Below, in pieces: positions 1 through 6,599 of a DNA stretch of 45,011 nt. Positions within the stretch are counted from its first letter, which is position 1. Every line of letters begins with the position of its first letter. The stretch lies in the NCBI GenBank assembly GCA_022824585.1, contig JAJDZN010000001.1, positions 1 to 45,011 on the forward strand. The letters are read 5' to 3'. Source of the stretch: Bryobacterales bacterium (GTDB taxonomy: Bacteria > Acidobacteriota > Terriglobia > Bryobacterales > UBA6623). Made by a program: the position numbers and the translations under genes. A model generated the notes under the pieces. The model ran no database searches. It was given only the letters and a program-made list of their open reading frames with translations, and was not told where the DNA came from.

Positions 1-1
1 C

Positions 2-1150
2 CGCCTCGACATGTCGTACTTCGAGTACTGCCAGGGCCTGCGCATGACGTCGCGCAGGTTCGAGGCGCTGTTCGACGGGCCGCCGCGGCGGCAGGACGCG
101 CCAATCACCGAGCGGGAGATGGACATCGCCGCGTCGATTCAGGCTGTCACCGAGGAGGCGATGCTGCGGGCGGCGCGCCACGTGCACGCCGAGACGGGGA
201 TGCGCAACCTGTGCCTCGCCGGCGGGGTTGCGCTGAACTGCGTCGGCAACGGACGCGTGCTGCGCGAAGGGCCGTTCGACAACGTCTGGATCCAACCGGC
301 GGCGGGGGATGCGGGCGGCGCCCTGGGGGTGGCGCTGTTCATCTGGCACCAGCTTCTCGACCACCCGCGGGAGGCGCGGACGCCGGATGCCCAGCACGGC
401 TCGCTGCTCGGCCCGTGCGCGACGCGCGACGACATCCGGGCTTTGCTGGACGGCGCCGGGGCAGTGTACGAGGAGTACGCGGACGATGCGTCCCTGTGCG
501 ATGCAGTAGCCGACCTGCTGGCGCGCGAGCAGGTGGTGGGCTGGTTTCAGGGGCGCATGGAGTTCGGCCCGCGCGCGCTCGGCTCGCGCAGCATTCTGGG
601 CGACGCCCGCAGCCGCGACATGCAGTCGGTGATGAACCACAGGATCAAGTTCCGCGAGTCGTTCCGCCCGTTCGCGCCGTCGGTGCTGCGCGAGCGGGTC
701 GCCGACTTCTTCGAGATGCGACCGCGGGAGGACAGTCCGTACATGCTGCTGGTGGCGCCGGTGCGGGAGTCCCATCGGACGCCGCTCGACGCGGGCGGCA
801 ACGGATTGCGCGGGCTCGACAAGCTGAAGGCGGCGCGGTCCGACGTTCCGGCGGTCACCCACGTCGACTACTCGGCGCGGGTCCAGACCGTGGACACCGA
901 GCGGCATGGGCGTTACGCTACGCTGCTGCGGGCCTTCGAGGAGAAGACCGGTTGTCCGGTGCTGATCAACACGAGCTTCAACGTGCGGGGCGAACCGATC
1001 GTCTGCACACCCGAGCAGGCCCACCGCTGCTTCTTGGCGACGAACATGGACGCGCTGGCCCTAGAGCGCTTCCTGCTTCGCAAGCAGGCGCAACCGGAAG
1101 CGCCGGCGTTTGACGCGGGCACCTATCGCGGCGAGTTCGTCCTCGACTGA
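2..1150 (+). CDS. NodU/CmcH-family carbamoyltransferase, C-terminal part (5' end outside window)
   Basis: Carbamoyltransferase of the NodU/CmcH/SxtI type. These enzymes move a carbamoyl group from carbamoyl phosphate, via carbamoyl-AMP, to a hydroxyl of a sugar or secondary metabolite. The frame is open to the left edge, so the ATG at 11 is probably internal. Roughly 380 residues are visible against about 570-620 in the family, so the N-terminal third is missing. Counting from that ATG, I see the glycine-rich GGVALN motif (71-76), QPAAGDAGGALG (95-106), and the start of the C-terminal carbamoyltransferase domain with GRMEFGPRALGSRS (181-194) and ESFRPFAPS (216-224). An SxtJ-like gene begins 7 bp after the stop and a DUF5989 gene follows, as in sxtI-J-K. 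The family assignment is firm; the substrate is unknown. Confidence 0.93.
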   Translation, partial: RLDMSYFEYCQGLRMTSRRFEALFDGPPRRQDAPITEREMDIAASIQAVTEEAMLRAARHVHAETGMRNLCLAGGVALNCVGNGRVLREGPFDNVWIQPAAGDAGGALGVALFIWHQLLDHPREARTPDAQHGSLLGPCATRDDIRALLDGAGAVYEEYADDASLCDAVADLLAREQVVGWFQGRMEFGPRALGSRSILGDARSRDMQSVMNHRIKFRESFRPFAPSVLRERVADFFEMRPREDSPYMLLVAPVRESHRTPLDAGGNGLRGLDKLKAARSDVPAVTHVDYSARVQTVDTERHGRYATLLRAFEEKTGCPVLINTSFNVRGEPIVCTPEQAHRCFLATNMDALALERFLLRKQAQPEAPAFDAGTYRGEFVLD

Positions 1151-1157
1151 GCGTGCG

Positions 1158-1574
1158 ATGGCCGTGCTGGAGATCAATCGCCATCCGTCGGCCGGGGAGC
1201 TGCGCTGGTTCGGCGTGCTGCTGGCGGTGTTCGTCGCGCTGGCCGGCGGGCTCGTGAATTGGCGGCTGGAAGCCCCGGCGACCGCGCGGATGATCTGGAT
1301 GGGGGGCGCGGCGCTGACCGCCATCTACGCCGCGGCGCCGCCGTCGCGCCGCTGGATCCGGCTCGGCTGGCTCTACGCCGTGTTCCCCATCGGGTGGACG
1401 CTGTCGCACTTGGTGCTGGCCGCGACGTATTATCTGGTGGTGACGCCTATCGGCATGTTGTTGCGCCTCGTCGACGGCGACCCGCTGGACCGGGGTCCTG
1501 ACCGATCCGCGGCGAGCTACTGGACAGCGCGCCGGCCGGTGCGCGACGTGCGGCGCTACTTCCGGCAGTTCTAG
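1158..1574 (+). CDS. SxtJ-type small membrane protein
   Basis: A 138-residue membrane protein in the place and style of SxtJ, the small membrane protein next to the carbamoyltransferase SxtI in saxitoxin-type clusters and in many unrelated bacterial cassettes. I see hydrophobic stretches at about residues 13-33, 42-58 and 72-102, with a charged C-terminus rich in arginine. The ATG at 1158 lies 7 bp after the carbamoyltransferase stop, and an upstream in-frame start at 1110 would overlap that gene, so 1158 is preferred. Its role is not established; a membrane partner of the carbamoyltransferase is an inference from conserved neighbourhood only. Confidence 0.8.
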   Translation: MAVLEINRHPSAGELRWFGVLLAVFVALAGGLVNWRLEAPATARMIWMGGAALTAIYAAAPPSRRWIRLGWLYAVFPIGWTLSHLVLAATYYLVVTPIGMLLRLVDGDPLDRGPDRSAASYWTARRPVRDVRRYFRQF

Positions 1575-1630
1575 GAGTCTGCACCGCGGACACGACTCCG
1601 GCGCAGTCGAACTGGACAGGTGAACCAGAG

Positions 1631-1852
1631 ATGGCAGACGACAAACCACAGACAGGCGGGCAACGGACGGGTGGAGACTTCGAGGCCGAGGCCGAGGCGG
1701 CGCGGCCCGGCTTGCTCTCGGAGCTGTGGGAGTTCATGGCCACCAACAAGAAGTGGTGGCTGACGCCGATCGTCCTCGTACTGCTGCTCGTCGGTGCGCT
1801 GATCGTGATGTCGGGCAGCGCCGCGGCCCCGTTCGTCTACACGCTCTTCTGA
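1631..1852 (+). CDS. DUF5989-family miniprotein (SxtK-like)
   Basis: A 73-residue single-pass membrane protein. It has a soluble acidic N-terminus (residues 1-30), the conserved-looking segment LLSELWEFMATNKKWW (30-45), and one strong transmembrane helix (about 46-68) ending in PFVYTLF. This is the pattern of DUF5989 proteins, the group that includes SxtK. It sits 56 bp after the SxtJ-like gene on the same strand, completing a carbamoyltransferase-SxtJ-DUF5989 triplet. AGAG lies just before the ATG. Function is unknown in the family. The order of genes is more informative than the sequence. Confidence 0.8.
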   Translation: MADDKPQTGGQRTGGDFEAEAEAARPGLLSELWEFMATNKKWWLTPIVLVLLLVGALIVMSGSAAAPFVYTLF

Positions 1853-1862
1853 AGCTGCTCAC

Positions 1863-2085
1863 CTACCGTGCGGAAGAGGCGGCCGCGGCGAGGCGAGTCT
1901 TCAGCTCCCGCAGCAGCGCGTCGGCGATCAGACGATATCCGGCGGGCGCATAGTGGCATCCCGGGTAATAGAACAGGTCGTCGACGGTCGGCCGCCGTCC
2001 CGCAAAGGCGGAGCGCCCATCGACGACCGGAAGACCCAGGCGAGCGAACATCGCCAGCATATCGTCACGGTAACCCATATTGGAC
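1863..2085 (-). pseudogene. SGNH/GDSL hydrolase, C-terminal fragment
   Basis: About 71 codons on the minus strand read like the end of an SGNH-type hydrolase: VVDGRSAF, then a C-terminal catalytic-His-like block YYPGCHYAPAGYRLIA and a final helix. In the same frame a stop codon lies at 2085-2087, just upstream, so the GDS nucleophile block is absent. The cut falls next to the hairpin that begins the IS91-type remnant, which suggests interruption by that element. It converges with the DUF5989 gene (10 bp between the two stops). It is related in fold to, but not a close copy of, the complete SGNH protein at 3176-4360. It is unlikely to encode an active enzyme. Confidence 0.6.
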
Positions 2086-2088
2086 TAA

Positions 2089-2565
2089 ACCGCTTCGCGG
2101 TAGACGGATCGACCCGCCGCCACTGAGGTGTTCGGCCAGATCCTCGAGGCCCACAGCCCCATCGTGAGCCTCGTCATACTCTGCTCTGAGAATGCCTGGA
2201 ATCCCCAGGCCCGTCACAGAGGAGCGTCTCATGGCATCCCTTTGTCCGGCGGCCACGTCGAGCAGTGCGGCCACTGCGGTCATCGGCGCGTCCGGTACAA
2301 CTCGTGTCGCAACCGCCACTGTCCGACCTGTTAGTCGCTGGCTCGCGCCACCTGGCTCGACCGGCGTCGGGCGGACCTGCTGCCCACCGAGTACTTCCAC
2401 GTCGTCTTCACCGTGCCCCCGGCCGTCGACGGCGACCGCATCCGCGATCGGGCCACCTACGAGCGGCCGCGACAGCCGTCCGAGGGGACCGTCAACGGCC
2501 GTTTCGCCGTACAGGACGGGGACGCCACCGGCGCGCTGGCCGGCCGGTCCATTCGCCGGCCGTAG
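2089..2565 (+). mobile_element. IS91-family element remnant
   Basis: This decayed insertion sequence is defined by a transposase pseudogene (2128-2565) and a small perfect hairpin at its left side: ACCGC (2089-2093), loop TTC, GCGGT (2097-2101). IS91-type elements move by rolling-circle transposition and have hairpin-bearing ends rather than terminal inverted repeats, so a hairpin here fits but does not prove an end. The right end cannot be placed. The left limit coincides with the break in the minus-strand SGNH fragment. Confidence 0.5.
2128..2565 (+). pseudogene. IS91-family transposase, N-terminal part, broken
   Basis: The frame contains the N-terminal zinc-binding block of IS91/ISCR transposases: GGHVEQCGHCGH followed by YNSCRNRHCPTC. 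Directly after it lies an in-frame TAG (2332-2334) where the family normally has Gln, so a single C-to-T change (CAG to TAG) explains it. The same frame then continues with SLARATWLDRRRADLLP and EYFHVVFTVP, both characteristic of the family, until a second stop at 2563. Upstream, VTEERLMASL in another frame suggests a frameshift before the zinc block. The catalytic HUH/Tyr region is absent. The element is dead. Confidence 0.82.
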
Positions 2566-3175
2566 CGCGCGGTACGCCGCGGACCTGGGCCCCGCCGGGC
2601 GTCTCTTGGCCCGTCGCGCAGCGTTCGTGATGCGTGTCGCGGAATGGCTGTATCGGGCCTACCCGCGTGCTACACTGTGCTCGCGGTTCGGAGGATGAGC
2701 ACGAGCTTGGAGCACACGGTCGACCGGGTAGGACTGTGGCCGAGTGGGCCGTCATCGAGGCCGAGGAGCACGACTGCCACTAATCGTGGCGCGCATCCGT
2801 TCGGCAGCGGCGAGCCCACGTTCACCGTGGAGCAGGACACGGTGAGCGGAGGGAGCGTGCTTCACGCGTTTCGGAGGCTCGTCAAGCTCGTCGCGCCCTG
2901 CGGCCGGGAAGGCGGCGGTGCGAGGAGGGCCTCGGCGACGTGCTGTTCGGCATCGAGACGTATGAGGGACGGGCGTCGACGTTCGCTGTCCACGAATCCA
3001 CATGCCGGACTGCTTCTACATGATCAACAAGGAGCTCGAACGGCCCGGCACGAAGGCTGCTCCGGCCCGCGCCGTGTTGCGGCTCGCGAAGTTCGCGAAC
3101 GAAGTCCTCGCAGCGTTGTTTCCGGCGGGCCAACGCAGTTTCGGCAACGCCGTGCTCCTCATCAGGACCTGAGCG
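2566..3175. other. Region without a recognisable gene
   Basis: No family was recognised in these 610 bases. The longest plus-strand frame over 2644-3183 has shadow-like composition. Two short stretches look more natural: one reading DVLFGIETYEGRAST around 2938-2982, and a 56-codon frame from an ATG at 3002 to a TGA at 3172 (MPDCFYMINKELE at its start), ending 3 bp before the SGNH start. They are in different frames and could be pieces of one decayed gene. Nothing here is safe to call as a gene. Confidence 0.4.
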
Positions 3176-4360
3176 GTGCGTGACCGTACTAACGGAGCAC
3201 TGAAGGACGCGGGGGCCGCCGTTCGCCGCCCGCGGACGTTTCGCGTACTGGCTCTCCTGTTCGGTGCGCTCCTCGCACTCGTCTGTTTAGAGACCGTGGC
3301 GCGGGTGCTGCCGGTTAACGAGGGCTCCCTAGCGTTGTCGGTCAATGACGCGAATCCGATCTTCCGTTATCGGCCGAACCGGGAGTTCGTGTGGTCGGCG
3401 GGGTGGAACTTCTCCGCCGTCAACGAGGTCAAGGTCAACAACTTCGGATTCGTCAATGATCAGGATTACGACCCTGACGGGACTGGTCCCCTTCTCGCGG
3501 TCATTGGGGACAGTTTCGTCGAGGCGTTCCGGGTGCCGTTTGAGCACACCTGCCACGGCCGGCTCGCCGCGCGCCTGAACGGCACGGCTCGTGTCTATTC
3601 CTTCGGTGCGTCCGGATCACCCTTGAGCCAGTACCTGGCGTATGCCCAGTACGTTCGGGACACGTTCAGACCGGCTGGCCTTGCGATTGTCATCATCGAC
3701 AACGACTATGATCAGAGCCTTGCCAAGTACGGGTCCCAGAGGGGCAAGCACCAGTTCGTGGAACGCGGCGGCGGCCGGCTCGCGCTAGAGCGAAGCGATC
3801 TCGAGTTCCGCCCGCGCTACAGGCTGGTCAGAGGATCGGCGTTGGCGAGATACGTGGCGATCAACTTGGGCATGGCAAGGGAACGGATTTATCGGTTGTT
3901 TACCGGCGAAGCCCCGGATGCGCGCGTCCCGGAGGCGGATCGTGCGACGTGGGTCGTCGACTCGAAGCGAGCCGTCGACGCGTTTCTCGACATGCTGCCC
4001 GCGGCGTCCGGCCTGGATCCGGAACGGATCATGTTCATCGTGGACGGCATCCGTCCTCGCGTTTACGGAAGCGATGTCCCGGAGTGGGAGAAGGGAGTCT
4101 ACCGCGAAGACGTGGGCTACGTGGATGCCATGCGGCGCTACTTCATCGAGAACGTTGTCCGCAGGGGATACGAGACCATCGACCTGGAGCCGGCGTTCGC
4201 CGCGCACTACCGGCTGCACCGAACGCAATTCGACTGGCTGCCGCTCGACGAGCATTGGAACGCACTGGGACACGAGGTGTGCTCGGAGGCAGCGGCCGGT
4301 TCGGAGCTGCTGCGGGACTTCCGGCGGCGTGCTGGTGCCGCAGGGCGGGAAGACATATGA
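3176..4360 (+). CDS. SGNH/GDSL hydrolase-like protein, membrane-anchored
   Basis: A 394-residue protein of the SGNH hydrolase fold, which includes esterases and O-acetyl-transfer enzymes acting on lipids or polysaccharides. A hydrophobic anchor covers about residues 22-45. Block I is VIGDSF, with the nucleophile Ser in GDS at 111-113. Block II is the Gly in FGASGSP (143-149), block III IDNDYD (174-179), and block V DEHWNALGH (358-366), supplying the catalytic Asp/His. The anchor predicts that the catalytic domain faces the periplasm. The start is GTG at 3176. SGNH proteins are the fourth member (sxtL position) of carbamoyltransferase-SxtJ-SxtK cassettes, so this is likely the cassette's hydrolase, now separated from it by the IS91 remnant. 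The substrate is unknown. Confidence 0.82.
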   Translation: MRDRTNGALKDAGAAVRRPRTFRVLALLFGALLALVCLETVARVLPVNEGSLALSVNDANPIFRYRPNREFVWSAGWNFSAVNEVKVNNFGFVNDQDYDPDGTGPLLAVIGDSFVEAFRVPFEHTCHGRLAARLNGTARVYSFGASGSPLSQYLAYAQYVRDTFRPAGLAIVIIDNDYDQSLAKYGSQRGKHQFVERGGGRLALERSDLEFRPRYRLVRGSALARYVAINLGMARERIYRLFTGEAPDARVPEADRATWVVDSKRAVDAFLDMLPAASGLDPERIMFIVDGIRPRVYGSDVPEWEKGVYREDVGYVDAMRRYFIENVVRRGYETIDLEPAFAAHYRLHRTQFDWLPLDEHWNALGHEVCSEAAAGSELLRDFRRRAGAAGREDI

Positions 4361-4794
4361 CAGGCTGAGCGCTTCCTGCGGTGGTGCTCCTCCTGTCGCT
4401 CTCGACGGTGTTTGTGCTGGGCCACGAAGGTCGCGATTCGCTTTCGGTCGACGCGACCAACTGGCGTGCCGAACACGCCATCCGCCCCGCCGTCGTCACC
4501 CGCGCGGCCGCCGGGCTCGACGACGAGGTAGAGGGTGCCGCCGTGTACGGGCCCGTACGCCCAGTGGTGTGCGAAGGGCGGAGCCGCGAGGCTCCCCCCT
4601 ATCCCGATTGAGGTTCCGCCCCTCGCGGGTGACGCGCCTCCCGCCGCGGTGGACGAGCTGGTTATGGCCGGAAGCACGCTTCCAGCGGGGTACCGGCCGT
4701 CGGCTGACCACAGCCGGCGCGGAGAGCACACACCCTTCCGGGACGGAAAGATGTTGACCTGCTAGAGGAGCCTATATAGCAGGGATGACTTCAC
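4361..4794. other. Gene-free stretch, no recognisable content
   Basis: Several short overlapping frames exist here on both strands, but none shows a domain, a signal or a convincing start. One plus-strand frame (about 4381-4611) begins with a hydrophobic run but then becomes arginine- and proline-rich. I read this as decayed DNA downstream of the SGNH gene. Confidence 0.4.
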
Positions 4795-4877
4795 GGGGAG
4801 CGACCCGACCCGGCAGGTGTGACTGAGGAACACCTGCCGGGGCCGGAAACCGCAGGTTTTCGATAGGGTCGCTCCCC
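4795..4877. repeat. Nested perfect inverted repeats (three-way-junction element)
   Basis: An outer pair of 12-bp arms, GGGGAGCGACCC (4795-4806) and GGGTCGCTCCCC (4866-4877), is a perfect inverted repeat. Inside lies a second perfect 12-bp pair, CCCGGCAGGTGT (4809-4820) and ACACCTGCCGGG (4830-4841), with a 9-nt loop. Next to it is a third small pair, AAACC (4847-4851) and GGTTT (4855-4859), with loop GCA. Folded, this gives one closing stem with two side hairpins. A further hairpin CCGCCC/GGGCGG lies just outside (4881-4886, 4898-4903). There is no T-run, so it is not a simple terminator. It could be a folded recombination or transposition end, a REP-like palindrome, or a structured RNA. Confidence 0.65.
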
Positions 4878-5066
4878 TACCCGCCCCATGTCAGAGTGGG
4901 CGGTACCGGTGGGGTGGGCCGGATGTTGGATCGCGCTGAGGGCATGGGACTTACGGGCGGGGCGGATGTGACGGCCGCGCGATTCCGGGCGTAAATTGGG
5001 CGCTCCAGCCTGCTTACCCCTCTGACGCGGCACTACGAGTGTCAGCTCGGGCGCCGTCGGCGGGCG

Positions 5067-5951
5067 TCACGGTCGGTACAGGTCAGACGGCACCCGCGTC
5101 GAGCGCCAAGTCCGGCCCGTCGTGATCGCGGCCGTGGATCGGCGGCTTCCGGCGCAGGCGGCACTGAGGATGCGCGTGCGCTGCAACGCGGGATTCAGGC
5201 CGCCGTACGCCTCCAGGGCAGTAACGTCGCCCGTCGCGATCGCCTGCTTGATCGCAGCCATCTCCGCCGCCGCGTGGTCGTGGGCCATCGTCACGGACTC
5301 CGGAGGCGTCGAGGCCCACCTGTCCAGCACCCGCCCGGCCCGCGCCAAGCGTTCCGGGTCCCGACCGACGACGACGACCTCGACGGCGCGTCCGGCCGCG
5401 ATGAGCGCCGCCCACAGCGCGGCGTGCCGCGATCCCCACGTCCAAACCGCGCTCTCCGTCTCGTCCTCGTCCTGGACGAAAACGAACGTCGCCCGCCAGC
5501 CGTCGAGGGCGACTGGCAGCTTGTGCGGGAAGTACCGGCACTGCCCGCGGAGCGCGCCCTGGTAGAGCCGGCGCGGCAGCACGTCCCCGGCGATGCCAGC
5601 CACGGTGAGTGCAGCCACCTTCTCGGCCTCGGTCGGGAGCCACGATGTGCGCGGACGTTCGAGCAGGTAGTGAGCGACAGCAGCCGCCGCAGCACGACCT
5701 CCGGCGCTGCGGGCCGCCGATGCCGGATGTGCTCGATCCCGAGCGGCCGGTAGATCCGTCGCGACGCGATGCGGCAGCGGCGGACGAAGCGGTGCGCGAG
5801 CGCCGGATTCGTCCGGCCGATGAAGGCGAGGTACTGGGAGCGGAGGAACACGCCGCTGTGCAGGAAAACCAGCGCCAGCCACTCGGCTTCGCGACGGCCC
5901 CCCCCCGCGCACCATCAGGGCCGCCGCCCGATCCTCAAGATGAGCGATCAT
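5067..5951 (-). pseudogene. Frameshifted conserved hypothetical gene next to integrase remnant
   Basis: A minus-strand gene of about 295 codons that reads sensibly only if two compensating frameshifts are allowed. It opens at the ATG at 5951 (MIAHLEDRAAALMVRGG). It leaves frame at a run of nine C (plus strand 5898-5906) and reads WLALVFLHSGVFLRSQYLAF and RRIYRPLGIEHIRHR in the second frame. It then returns near 5670 to the first frame (YLLERPRTSWLPTEAEKVAAL, then FVFVQDEDE, VVGRDPERLARAGRVLDRWA). The last 35 codons may be shifted once more. Its start overlaps the end of the integrase remnant by 17 bases, so it probably belonged to the same integrated element. I do not recognise the family. 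The C-run could be a sequencing error. Confidence 0.55.
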
Positions 5952-6054
5952 CGGTCGCGCCGCCTCCAACGTAGGCGGACCAGTCGTCCATCAACTGCCG
6001 GCGACGCTCGAACAGGTCCGAGCGGGCGTAGGCGGCCTCGACCTTGTTCTGCAT
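5935..6054 (-). pseudogene. Tyrosine recombinase (phage/island integrase), C-terminal remnant
   Basis: Thirty-nine codons on the minus strand read NKVEAAYARSDLFERRRQLM followed by DDWSAYV, which matches in style the extreme C-terminus of DUF4102-type phage and genomic-island integrases, just after their catalytic Tyr. The rest of the integrase is gone. At about 6048-6054 the sequence turns into an unrelated plus-strand IS4-like transposase tail, so the break is a clean junction. It shows that an integrated element once lay here. No attachment site could be identified. Confidence 0.7.
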
Positions 6055-6254
6055 TGTGGATCGCGATCTCGGTCTACGTGCTGGTCGCCATCCTGGGCAA
6101 GCGTCTCGGCATCGACACTCCGCTCCACACGATGCTGCAGGTCCTGTCGATCATGCCGTTCGAACAAGTCCGGTTATACGATGCACTGACAGCGCAAGAG
6201 CCGGATGCGGGGCCGGAGCACAGCGCGCTGCAGTTGCCGCTGTTCGCTGTGTAA
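6048..6254 (+). pseudogene. IS4-like transposase, C-terminal fragment
   Basis: About 68 codons ending at 6254 read ALWIAISVYVLVAILGKRLG, then LQVLSIMPFEQV and a terminal LQLPLFAV. This is the usual C-terminal signature of IS4-family DDE transposases (IWIA.xVYVLVAI...KRL..., LQ.LS...FE, final QL.LF). No catalytic domain is present upstream, because the fragment begins directly at the integrase remnant. It marks a recombination or nested insertion junction and also the right end of the very GC-rich part of the window. Confidence 0.7.
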
Positions 6255-6599
6255 CACCAGTCCCGCTCCCGCAGTCGCAGCCCTTACGCACCGATCCAGC
6301 GCATATCCAGCCCAAGCGGTCTTGGCGAAGAACCCCACAAGCTACACATCCGCTACAGAATTCACCCGCTCCAGTTCCAGTTGAAAGCCTTTAGAATCAG
6401 TCACTTCCACGGTTCGACTACATAACTTGCCTTTGACTGTTCCACAAGTCATTGATTCTATTGCACTTCGAGCCGAACAGTAGTGAAATGGATATTCTGT
6501 TTCCCCTAATCTCCCTATCTCGAAACGGCGGCCGTGCTGCCTTCCAACGGCCGGAAGTGCGAGAATTACCTCGGTCGCCCAACCGTTCCCCTAAGCCCG
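6255..6599. other. Intergenic stretch at the composition change
   Basis: These 345 bases have no convincing gene. They are visibly richer in A+T than both flanks, especially about 6390-6510, which would suit a promoter for the downstream glycoside hydrolase, but no clear -35/-10 pair can be named. A TTCGA-containing stretch near 6412 looks like a tRNA T-loop at first sight but lacks a pairing stem. Confidence 0.4.

Noticed and set aside
211..1113. 300-codon ORF in another frame of the carbamoyltransferase gene
   Set aside because: Its composition is Arg/Ala/Gly-rich without motifs, and the overlapping frame matches a known family along its whole length; it is a high-GC shadow.
4207..4731. 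174-codon minus-strand ORF
   Set aside because: It overlaps the end of the SGNH gene in antisense and shows no natural-looking segment.
6400..6440. tRNA-like T-loop sequence containing GGTTCGACT
   Set aside because: The flanking bases do not form the five-pair T-stem, and no acceptor or anticodon arm can be found nearby.
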